From Panagrolaimus kolymaensis (lineage: Eukaryota > Nematoda > Chromadorea > Rhabditida > Panagrolaimidae), in assembly GCA_028622995.1 (NCBI GenBank), contig JAJQJQ010000017.1, positions 2,604,001 through 2,668,000 of the forward strand: a DNA stretch of 64,000 nucleotides, written 5' to 3'. A model generated the notes under the pieces. It worked only from the letters and a program-made list of their open reading frames with translations, had not been told where the DNA came from and did not search any database. This document shows, piece after piece, positions 21,529-31,600 of the stretch; the stretch's first letter is position 1, and the number at the start of each line of letters is the position of its first letter. The translations under genes and the position numbers were made by a program.

Positions 21529-24500
21529 TTAAGGTTTTGGTAAAATTCGATAAGCTTCATTACCAGAAAGTTGGGCGATATTACCAGTGATAATTGTTTG
21601 AATGATCCATTCGCTAGTGACTGCTTCCCCACCGCCTTCAACAACGGCATTGATTATTTCTTGATTAGTGCCATCATCGGCGATAAAATATTCAACTGCT
21701 CCTATAAAAAATCAATAATAACTTCTTCTTTTTTTATTAAAGCCAAAATTTAAAGCAAACAAACCTTTATTTTTAAAGAATTCAATTGTTTCATTAATAT
21801 TGGAGGGATAATTATCAACAAGTTCTGCACCTAAATTTTTAATAATTGGTGACCAAATTTGGACAAAATTAATTGCTCGACTTTCAGTTGGTTGACGATC
21901 AGAATATACGGTAATTTTTTTATCATTAAGTAATTCACCTTTAAGGGGCTTCCACTTATATACTTCCCCAGTTATATCGGATTCACCTGCATCAAGCATA
22001 AATTCGTTATTATCAACTAATTTATTCTAAAATTTCATAATTTTTGCTTTAACTTTTTAAATCTTAATTTTTAAAACTTACTTCTTCCACACATTTTTCA
22101 ATCCATTTAAAGCTTACAGTTGGAATAGAAAGAGAGAGAGCGGTCAAATATTTATGTGTACGATAATAAGTATCAGCAATTAGATAAGTTGTAAGATTAG
22201 GATCGATAGTTTCAAATGTTTCAATAACACTACCACTTCGAGATTCAATTTGTTTTTTAACTTCTTTTTTAGTAAATGGTGGCGGACCTGTGTGTCGATT
22301 AGCTGAAGTTAAAATAAATTGCATTTTATTAAAAATTTGTGAAGGTGTGTTATCTGAAGCTTGAGATTCAGCTTTTGCATTATTTTCAGATGTTTTTTGT
22401 GAATCTTCAATTTCTTCAGTGTTGTTTGCTTCTTCAACAACGGAAGCCGCATTTTTACTTTTTGGGGTTGCTTTGGGTTTTGCTGGAGTTTTAGCCTTTG
22501 CTGCAAGGGGAGTAGAAGCAGATGCTGGTGTAGCAGCAGCAACAGTAGATCGACGAGTTCGACGTCCGCTATCGATAACATTATCTTGATCGACGGCAGT
22601 TGGATTTTTAATATTTTTAATTATTTGTTTATATTGAGCTTCAGTGAAATAAATATCAAACCATTTAACTTCGCACTTTTCTGACTCTGTATCTTCAATT
22701 TCAATGGAATATAAACCGCGATGCCATTCTTCTGCATTTTTAATAGATGGAATTGAAATAACCTTTCCTTCATAAGCTGAACGCTCATTATCTTCATCCC
22801 GTTCACCAAGAATTGTAACACGACAACCTTCTTTAACAAGGTGAATGGGAATTACACCAGCTTTAGGAATATTACGAATTGATTGATCTTCAGTATAAAA
22901 AACTTTATAACGTCCAAGGCCATCAATATCACCAATAATGGCTGAATAATATTCTTTTCCCCAAATTGCATACACTCGAGCACCTGATGGAAAATGTGGA
23001 TTTGATTCATCATCAGCCAAAATTTGTTCTTCTTCTGTAAGCTTTGGTGCTTGTTCTTCAACTTTGGGAGTTTTAACAACAGTAGAATTATCATTTTTTG
23101 ATGCTTTAGTTTTAGGAGTTTTGGATATTTCATCTTCATCAAATCCAATAGGTTCATCAATTGAAGCGTCGTCTTCTTTTTTTACACCACCTCGTTGGCG
23201 AGAAGCCGGAGTTTTTTTTGCTGATGTTCGAGGAGTTTTAGTTTTTGAACTTCCTGGAGTTTGTTCGGGCATTAAACTTCGTCTTTCAGTAGCATTTTTT
23301 TCCATGCTTGCATATTTCGAACTAAAACTTCGCCAATTTAATTAAAATTTAAATTTGGAAAAACTCACGATGTATCAGTTTTAGTATTTTTAAAGAATTT
23401 AATATTTCCAAATGATGATCGTTCAACATGAACAGATTTAAAAAGTTCTGGATGTTCATCTTTTTTAGCATCAAAATTGAAAGGATCTAATGGATCAGTA
23501 GGTTCAGAGACATTTCGCTTTCGAGATTTTGCTTTTGAACTCCCTACTTTTTCTGTCGCAGCTGCACCTTTTTTTTGTGGTGCTCGTTTTGGAGTCTTTA
23601 CAGCTTTTGATGATTCCTCTTTTTCTCCTTCTTCTTTTTCAATTTCCATTTCAACGTCATCTTCAGCTTTTTCTGATTCTTTTTTGATTCGCTTGGGGGT
23701 TGTTGCTTTGGGAGTTTTAGCAGCAGGAGTGGATACTGCTGCTTTGCTTCTAGCTGAAGAACGTCGAGGAGTTACTCCTTTAGTTTCCATTTCTTCTTCA
23801 TTATCTTCTTTTTTAACCTTTTTAGCTGTTGGAGTTTTAACTTCATCATCTGATCCATCTTCATTTTCAGTATCTGTTTTTGATGCTGCTCCTCTTTTTG
23901 TTCCACGGGATGGTGGTAATTTATTTGAAGATTTAGTTTCATCTTCTTTCTTTATGGATTTAGCTGGAGGTTCTTTTTTGACTGCTGCTGCTCGAGTGGA
24001 TCGTCTTCTATTGGAAGTTGGTTCTTCCACCTTTTCTTCTTCGGGTTTAAGAACATTATCTTCATTGAATTCTTCTGTTTCAGTTGATTTCGTTTTCTTT
24101 GATTTTGTTGATGCAGGAGTTTTCGTTTTGCTTGTAATGGTCTCCTTTGGAGTTGCTTTGGAAGTACGTAAACTTCGGCGTGAAGATGCAGTAGGGGTTT
24201 CTGCTGCATTTTCTTCTTGTTGTTTATTATCTTCACTCATTTCAATATCTTCATCCGCTTTTTCTTCTACAGCAACTTCAAGCTTCTCGGAAGCTGGAGT
24301 TGCCTTTGAATTTTTCGCGCTTTTTGGTGTTGTTTTTGGAATGGCTTTTGTGGGTTTTGCTGGAGTAACATTAGCAGATCGACGATTGCTTCGGCGCGAT
24401 GTTGGAGCAACATCAACTTCCATCGTGCTTTCATCCTTGGAAACATTATCTTTTTCGTCGGCCGTTTTACGGGTTTCATCTTCGGTTACCTTTTCACTTC

Positions 24501-25188
24501 CCTCCATTGTGGTATCTTCCTCTGCAACATCACCACAAATATCTTCTTCTCCTTTATGAGCTTCTTTATCAGTCAAAGGAGTAAATTCTCGACGAACACA
24601 AGTATCTTCACCCGCTTTATCTTCAATATTACTCTTATTAGCATCCACTTTATCTTTATCATGATGATGGTCTTCTTTACTTGTATCAATGCTATCATCA
24701 TTACTAACATCTGTTTTATCTTCCAATGAATCATTTTTACTAATATCTTCTGTTTCTGGTCCGGTGGATTCTAATTCACTAAGGTGATTATTACCATTTG
24801 TTCCATTAGTGATGGTTTCATTGCCATTTGAGGCTATAAATTGGATTAACTTATAAATGAAATTTAAGAATATGTTAAAAACATACATGTATTCCCATTA
24901 GAGATTATAGCTTCCATATCGGATTCTCGCAATCTATCTGCACTATTACCAAAGAGTGATTTCTCAGGTGATAAAACTGGTGTTGGAACCTTTTCCACAG
25001 GATTGGGAGCATCTCTTAAACCCATAACCTTATTTAAAAAATAAAATTATAACATACGCTATTGAAGTCTCTGCAAAATCTTGACTTGATGCATTTGCAT
25101 GTTCTTCCACTAAAAAAAGATGTTGTAATAAAAATATATTGACTGGCTAAAAAAAGTTACGAGATTTGGACTTACCACTAATGTCCAT
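21529..25188 (-). CDS. hsr-9: 53BP1 homologue HSR-9 (tandem Tudor, two BRCT domains)
   Basis: The ATG at 25188 begins a tiny first exon (MDIS) joined to VEEHANASSQDF. Further exons lie near 25035-24890, 24836-23365 (acidic, Lys/Thr/Pro-rich, many SRRS/TPK motifs), 23320-22080, 22023-21760 and 21700-21529. The Tudor pair starts at FPSGARVYAIWGKEYYSAII and runs to EVKWFDIYFTEAQYKQ. After a basic linker come BRCT1 (PPPFTKKEVKKQ to VSFKWIEKCVEE) and BRCT2 (KKITVYSD to VTSEWIIQTIIT). In animals 53BP1 reads methylated histone H4 and acts in the double-strand-break response; in C. elegans HSR-9 acts with p53 in apoptosis. A conserved-looking segment DPLDPFNFD...SSFGNIKFF precedes the Tudors and recurs in the neighbouring gene. 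Confidence 0.92.
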
Positions 25189-25820
25189 TTCGTTATCTTA
25201 ATTTTAAGACTGTTTGATAGAATTTTATATAATTTTTTTAAAAGTTATTCACAATGACTTTTCATAAACTGCAACTTTTAGAAAGGTTAATGAAACCAGA
25301 CAAGGTACATAGAAAAAAATAAAGGATGAATCGAAGATGGCCAAGCCAAAAAATGCGCCAATATTTGAATTCGCGCGTATTCCTGCGCCTTGTTCGCCTC
25401 AGTTATCTTCTTTGATATGTGCGCCATTTGTTTTATGTATGTGTTCGTCGACAGCAGATAAGACAACATTCCATTTATTATTTAAAAAAATTTATCAAGA
25501 GATAAAATAAGATTTAATATATTGGTTATGGGATTTAAAACACTAGCCATTATTAAAAAAAGACAAACTTTTGTAATTATATTTATTCTAATACGAATTA
25601 CAGTAATCTTTTCATTCTCAATTCATATTTAATGATGTTAATGTAATCACACCGCCGAATAAGTGTGTAATAACGAATTCTTACGTATTTACATATGTTT
25701 ATTTGTTACTACGAGTTAAAAGAGTAATTCTTTAAAATATTATTTATTGAAAATCTGAGAAAACTTGTTACAAACATAATATTGAAAGCAACATTTATAA
25801 AACATACGAGTTAAAAAACT
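25189..25820. other. Intergenic region between hsr-9 and its short partial paralogue
   Basis: 630 bp between two minus-strand genes. It probably contains the hsr-9 promoter or an operon spacer plus the 3' UTR of the upstream gene. A modestly GC-rich patch is present at about 25365-25400 (GCGCGTATTCCTGCGCC). No ORF of interest. Confidence 0.4.
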
Positions 25821-26670
25821 TTAATTTGTAGAGACAATTGAAGAGCTTGGAGAAACACCAGTACTTTTGACAGTTTCATCATTTGCAGGAGTGGAACCAT
25901 TTCGACGAGCCATACTATTACGAGTCATATATTCTATAAAAAAAATTTTTTTAAGTGTAATAAGAAATTTTACGAACCTTTATCAACAGCGCTCTTAACC
26001 TTTCGGCTTTTAGGTGTCCAAGTTTCTTGAGATGGTGAAGCTTTCTCAACTTTAGACGTTGGAGTTTTTTTGATTCGAGATGTTGGAGTTTTCCTGGCTT
26101 TAGGTGTTGGAGTTTTCTTAGGCCTGGCTTTTGGAGTTGATGAAATGGTAAGAGTTGTTTTCGTAAGGAGTTCAGGCACTAATTGCTTCTGTTTGGAATC
26201 AATTGTACTTCCAGAGCTCATCCTATAAAACAAAATTATATTAAATATATATATAGTAGAACAAAAACTTACGGCATGTCTGGGTCATTGTTAATAAAGA
26301 ACATGAGATCGCCGAAAGATGGTCCTTTAATATTGGAAGATTTAGAAACACTTGGTGTCTTTTTCTTCGTAGCATCAGCTTTTTTAATAACATCAAAGTT
26401 AAAAGGATCCTTTGAATCGTCGTCCTCTTCAGAAAGCAGATCATCAGGAACTTTATCACCAGGAAATTTATCTTCATGAGTTTTGCTTTCAGGCAATTGA
26501 TCTTCAGAAACTTGGACGTCAGAAAGTTGATCTTGAGAAATTTTGTCTTCAGGATTTCTATCTTCAGAAATTTTGTCTTTAGAAAGTTTGCGTTTTTTCT
26601 TTGCTTCAAGCTCTTCATTATCAGCTTTCCTTTTCAATTCTAAACGCTTTGATGCTCTTCGATTTTCCAT
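25821..26670 (-). CDS. Short partial paralogue of hsr-9 without Tudor or BRCT domains
   Basis: Exons on the minus strand are 26670-26274, about 26223-25980 and 25935-25821. The protein is about 250 residues, basic and disordered. It has a Ser/Glu/Asp/Pro-Lys repeat region (SEDxxPxDK units, about 26400-26580) and then DSKDPFNFDVIKKADATKKK and PSFGDLMFFINND. These match the hsr-9 segment DPLDPFNFDAKK...SSFGNIKFF in order and spacing. After the match both genes have Thr/Pro/Lys repeats (TPKARKTPTSRIKKTP here, KTKTPRTSAKKTPASR in hsr-9). It lies directly upstream of hsr-9 on the same strand, so a tandem partial duplication is the simple reading. Nuclear location is likely from the basic clusters. 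Function is unknown; it could compete with or regulate hsr-9. Confidence 0.78.
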
Positions 26671-27004
26671 ATTTTTTATTGAAAACGAAAAGTTTGTTGA
26701 AATTAAAAAAGAATCAAACGAAAAAAGTTTTTACTTTGAAAAAAAAAGAAAGCTATTTTGCGCAAAATTCAAACTGCCGCGATTGCCTTCGCTTCTTGTT
26801 GTACTTTACTTTTCGTGTCGGAATCATCCCATTTATTTTTCTTGTCAGTAAAAGCAAAAAATGGCGAAGCCCATTTTCGAGATTTTAGCTACTTTTATAT
26901 TCCTTTTTTTATTTACCAAAAATTGTTATTACTGTTTGCATTTTTAAAAGCTTTTGCGTGATCCATATTAACTTATTTATATCACATTTTTTCAGGTAAA
27001 CACC
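26671..27004. other. Divergent promoter region of hsr-9-like gene and rps-19
   Basis: 334 bp shared by two divergent genes. A TTTTTTCAG site about 10 bases before the rps-19 ATG is a probable trans-splice acceptor for the ribosomal protein gene. The plus-strand ORFs here are chance. Confidence 0.5.
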
Positions 27005-27540
27005 ATGGGCAAACCCACTAGCGTTAAAGATGTTGATCAATTTGAAATTGTTAACCGCATCGCAGGATTTTTAAAGAAAAGTGGTAAAGTTAAGGTTCCT
27101 GAATGGTCTGATGTTGTTAAACTTGGAACCCACAAAGAATTAGCTCCAATTGATCCTGATTGGTATTATTATCGAACTGCCAGTTTGGCCCGTCGTCTTT
27201 ACTTCCGTACTCCTGCTGGTAAGCTTACATTTCTGGTAATTAATATTTTAATGGTTCATTTTTAAGGTGTTGGTAAATTCCGTAAAGTTTATGGTAGCAA
27301 CAAACGACGAGGTGTCTGCCCCAACCGTTTTACAAAAGCATCTGGTTCTAGTATCCGCAAAGCTCTCCAAACTCTTGAAAGTCTTAAATGGGTTGAAAAG
27401 CATCCTGATGGCGGTCGTCGTTTAACTGCTCAAGTTTGTTTTTATATTTTTTATTCCTTATAACTCTTCTTTTCTAGGGACGTAAAGATCTTGATCGTAT
27501 TGCTTCTCAACTTCGTTTCAACAAAACCGCAACGGAGTAA
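27005..27540 (+). CDS. rps-19: 40S ribosomal protein S19
   Basis: Exons are 27005-27218, 27267-27433 and 27478-27540, giving about 147 residues, the normal length for eS19. It begins [20 protein letters not shown] and contains [49 protein letters not shown] and ends [19 protein letters not shown]. The protein sits in the head of the small ribosomal subunit and is needed for its maturation. The second exon can only be joined in frame with an acceptor of the form TTTTTAAG, an unusual but unambiguous case because the family sequence is so conserved. The second intron uses a GTTTGT donor and is only 44 nt. Confidence 0.98.
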
Positions 27541-28674
27541 ATCTTTTTATGTTTGTCATTCTTGTTTGTTTTCTCCATGAGTCAATAAATGTAATTGTTT
27601 ATTAATTTATTTTTGTGCTTAGCATAATTTCTTCTGATACACATTCATTTGCATTTCTTTTAACAGCTAAATATTCCCTACTAAACTTTAGTATTGAATA
27701 CTTTTGTATGCCATCATGTTGGGAAAAATTTTTGAAACGGTTTTTAGTAAAAATTTAAAAAGGATTAGGAATCAACGGCGGTTTGCGGATATTCAGATGG
27801 TCGATGATTAAAAACTCAGCAGGATTAACGTTCCTTTTTTTAAAGAAAAGAATTTCACTTGAGATATTTGAATTACAATGAAAAGGGGCGGTCTAGTACA
27901 TACATAGATGACCACTGGCATGGATTCCAATTAAAGCCCGACCGATGTGGTGCATGTTAAATCAAACGGGTTTCAACCTTTATGTTCCCACATTGTCAAC
28001 TATCTATTTTTTTTTTTGAAGAGGCGGTTTTATAAAAGTTACTAATTTGAATTGTAAATATTTGTTCATTCAAAGCCAACAATTTAAGCTTTGCTTTGAG
28101 TTTTTTTTATTACCTCCCAACAACATTCGCCGTTCGCCTTCCTCATCGATCCACCCTCAGGCATTTCGAGATTTAAAAGATATACTTGTTATCTTTCTTC
28201 CATTTATTCCATCTTCTCCTCTTTCAATAAACCATAATTTTAAATAAATGTGAATTAGCTTTTGCAAAGAATAACACAGAAAAAAAAGTTGTAATTAGAA
28301 ATATTTTAGTATAAAATTGACAAAAATCTCTTTTAGGTTTTTTACGCTATTGACGAGGAACTGGCGGCGTGCTTTGATTGCCGCTGCCACCACCAGAAGA
28401 CGATGACGACGTCAAAGAAGAAGAAGAAGCGAATCAGTGCAAACATGGTTGTGCATTTTTATTTTGCGCAAAAATAAACGTTTATCCTTTCTCTCCATCG
28501 TCAGAAAAAAAACTGACAAGATTGAAACCAAACCGAAGCGTTTTTCTTTTACTTCTTCTTTCGATCAGCGCGATTCTTCTAAATTTTTTTCATTCTTTGT
28601 TTTTCTGCGTGTTTCAACATTTCCCCTTGTTAGCAACTTTTTTTGTTTAACATTGATTTAATTATTCAGAAGGT
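27541..28674. other. Intergenic region downstream of rps-19
   Basis: About 1.1 kb. An AATAAA signal for rps-19 lies at about 27584. A moderately GC-richer stretch (27880-27990) and a CGACGATGACGACG stretch near 28400 stand out weakly. The ORFs at 28378-28661 have no domain. An acceptor ATTATTCAG ends at about 28669, just before the next ATG, suggesting a spliced or trans-spliced 5' end. Confidence 0.4.
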
Positions 28675-30267
28675 ATGCAGCGACAAGAATCCGTTACCGA
28701 TTCATTTCTTAGCCAGCATCGATGCCTTCGTGGTTTGCTTCATTTGAGTGTAAGCATTTTAAATCAATCAATTTGAAGAAAATCTTATTTAAAATCTGCA
28801 GATACAGTACTAATTTACATTTTGACATCATTTTTGTAAATTTATTAATCCATTACTTTAGTGTTTTAGAGATGTAAAAGCTTTTAATTAAATAGTGGGA
28901 AAAGGTCAAAAACCTGAAATACATCGAGATAGATAGAGAGAGAAAAGAAAAGAAAAAAAAACCAGCTTTTTTGTTGCAATTCTTAGAATAGAAAAAATAT
29001 CAATAACTTTGAAAAACATGATTGCAATTTTTTTAATAGCAGTTGTTGGTCAGCGGCGATCCTTTGGCCATTGTATTTTTTATGTCCCATTCAAAGCCGT
29101 GGGCATTTTTTTACGTCACAATGAAACCACAACCTGTTACTATATTTTTTATGGGACAATAAAATTTATGTCATTCCAAAAAAAACGCGAACGAACAATA
29201 GATATTTTTTATGGGTGGTACTCATCTAAAAAATTTTTTTCACCAACGTTCGATCAAATTTGCGTCGAAAATTTATGAGATTTTTTTAAATTAAAACTTT
29301 TCTTAATATTAATTTAAAAAGAAAGAAGACGGAAGCCATTTAATAAATTAGATATATTTTTTTAGCATGGAATGAAAATTTTGATTGGAATTGGATTAAT
29401 TGCCATTGCCGCTTTACTCGTTCTTGAATCACTTTATTTTAGAAGGGGAATATTTATTTTATCCATTCCTTTTTGTGTATCATTATGCACAATTTATGCT
29501 ACTTTGACCCTTAAAAGATCATGGATTAAACCTATTATTGGAATATCAGTAAGTGGGCGTAAAAATAATTTAATCAAAATTTCATCATTTTTTTATGGTA
29601 GTACATACTGTAAATATTATGATAATTATTATTAAAAACATTTACGGTTTTGATATTTGATAAAAATTCAATAAACTTTTTTTTTGTGGTTTTTCTTAAT
29701 AGAAAAATTTAATTTTAAATTATCTAATAATTTAAATAAAGAAAGAAAATACTTATTTAATCCTTCAAGTTTATAGAAGCTCTTTTAAACCTTCTTTTTT
29801 TCAGTATTTTCACATTTTTATTTCCTTATATCTTACCATTATTTTCTGTTATTTCTTCTTTTTCAAGCCTCTTTACATTATCATGGTGCTTAATTGGGCA
29901 TTCGACAGTAAGCGATTGGTTCTTCAAGATTGTTCCATTCGAAAAAAATGATAATTATTTAATTTCAGCGCTTTACACCCATAAAACTTTATCATATTAC
30001 GTTCAATGTTTTTGTATTTTTACTTCCATTGTTACTTTTGGAATTTTTAATTTATGGCAATTGAATGTTTCTCAAGATTATTGTGATTACCTTGATACCA
30101 TTGCTCATACCGAAACAGCCACTACAAAAAGTCAGCAAACTGGTGTAACATCATTGGACACCCTCAATGAAAAACGGCAACAACCTGCGGTGCTTGTTGT
30201 TAATCGAAATTCAACTGAAATGAATCATCATCCACGAACAGGACATGATTATCGCCTTGTTCTTTAA
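28675..30267 (+). CDS. Four-transmembrane protein of unknown family
   Basis: Exons are 28675-28749, 29366-29548, 29805-29907 and 29969-30267, all in frame. After a short polar start (MQRQESVTDSFLSQHRC) there are four hydrophobic segments: KILIGIGLIAIAALLVLESLYF; GIFILSIPFCVSLCTIYATLTL; FHIFISLYLTIIFCYFFFFKPLYI and following; and VQCFCIFTSIVTFGIFNLW. A polar C-terminal tail of about 75 residues ends HDYRLVL. Short loops and even spacing suggest a tetraspan topology with both ends inside. I see none of the cysteine signatures of tetraspanins or claudins. No function can be assigned. Confidence 0.7.
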
Positions 30268-30687
30268 AATTTTGCTTTTGAATCTTTTTTTACTCTAAAA
30301 AGCAGCTTTACTTTTGGTTTTTTATTTTCATTTTGTATTTCAGAAACAATATTGTTTCGCGATAATGTTTCAAATTTTTGTATATGTGTATATTTACTTT
30401 ATGTATTATGATATCAAACAATAAAATTAGTTTTTTTGTCTCACAAAGAAAGCTGCTACAGATACTGTAATCTTGTATTCGAATGAACGAATCATAAAAA
30501 TATGCGCGCGTGATTCTTGCCAAAATTTTACCAAATGCTTCTTTATGGTTGTAAGGTTGCACATAAAAAAGTCTTTTTCAATTTATCAATTGATTCACGT
30601 GTTATTTGTATTTTCATATATTGTATTTTTGTATGCGTTCTATTTTATTTTGATTTCGTTTGATTATATTCTTTATTTTAAAGGAAG

Positions 30688-31263
30688 ATGATAGTTGATG
30701 AAGATTTACCACGATCATTTCCATCTAATGTACTGTACTCGAATGGAAGGTCACCAGCTGTTATAATGCCAAGAAATATATCTATGGTACCACGAAGGCC
30801 AAATATTCTACAAATCCACAGACTTCAACCACGTCATTATCCTGTTATAGTTCGTCAATCGCCAGCTATGTTTCAAAGAAATTCTTCAAATATTTTTCGA
30901 CCACGGATTCTTGTTCCGCCTCGCTTTTATCAAGTGCGCCATTTGACTCCTAATGTTCCAAAGAAAGGTATGACAAGAATGCCATATACTCTACGAACCC
31001 AAGGAATTAAACCATATGTGCATCGTCAACGTTATCCACATGCTAATGTTCCAAGAAAACCTCTCTTTGCTCCAACGCGTGTTTCATCAAATGTGAGACA
31101 ATTACTTCATACAAAAACTTACATGGCGTATGTTATATTTTTGCTTCTTTCTGAAAATCATAATATATTTTTTAGGTATTTGGAAAATTTGGATGATGAA
31201 AGTTCAATTTCAAAATGGGACAAAGCTGTGCGATTTGGTGGACGCGAAAATTACATAGAATGA
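30688..31263 (+). CDS. Small basic protein related to the polybromo C-terminus
   Basis: Two exons, 30688-31127 and 31176-31263, encode about 175 residues. The body is rich in Arg, Pro, His and Tyr with no clear domain. The last 40 residues, VRQLLHTKTYMAYLENL then SSISKWDKAV, clearly match the pbrm-1 end on the opposite strand (VRRALHTKTYVTYLENL then RSISNWNKAL). It is separated by only 340 bp and converges with pbrm-1. The first ATG follows TTTTAAAG and GAAG, a possible trans-splice site. In SWI/SNF proteins this C-terminal region is part of complex assembly, so the small protein might bind the same partners; that is inference. An intron splits the conserved motif here but not in pbrm-1. Confidence 0.7.
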   Translation: MIVDEDLPRSFPSNVLYSNGRSPAVIMPRNISMVPRRPNILQIHRLQPRHYPVIVRQSPAMFQRNSSNIFRPRILVPPRFYQVRHLTPNVPKKGMTRMPYTLRTQGIKPYVHRQRYPHANVPRKPLFAPTRVSSNVRQLLHTKTYMAYVIFLLLSENHNIFFRYLENLDDESSISKWDKAVRFGGRENYIE

Positions 31264-31600
31264 AATTTTAAATTCCTTTAATTTATTCATTCTCTTTTTC
31301 TTTTGTTAATTTATTACATTCTTGTTTTATTCTTTTCTGATGTGTGTTGGAATAAATATTTGTTGTTTGTGTATAAATTGCTTCGGATTGATTACTTTTT
31401 AAAACATTTTTATTTAAAAAAAAAGGATTTTTTATGCAAACAAATGAGACCGTAAGTTAAAAAATTGGAAGAATAACAAAAAGAATATTTAAAAATAGGA
31501 AAAAAATTAATAAAGAAAACAAAAAATATTTTGCAATAGGCCCGTAGTAATATTTTTAATCCTGTCATATACTGTCTTTGGAATTCACCATAAAAATTTA
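31264..31600. other. Convergent intergenic region
   Basis: About 340 bp between the small polybromo-tail gene and the end of pbrm-1. AATAAA-type signals occur near 31350. Otherwise plain AT-rich sequence. Confidence 0.4.

Noticed and set aside
23477..24559. 360-codon plus-strand ORF opposite hsr-9
   Set aside because: It is the antisense shadow of a Lys/Glu/Ser-rich exon; its Ser/Phe/Leu-rich content is the reverse of that bias and it has no domain.
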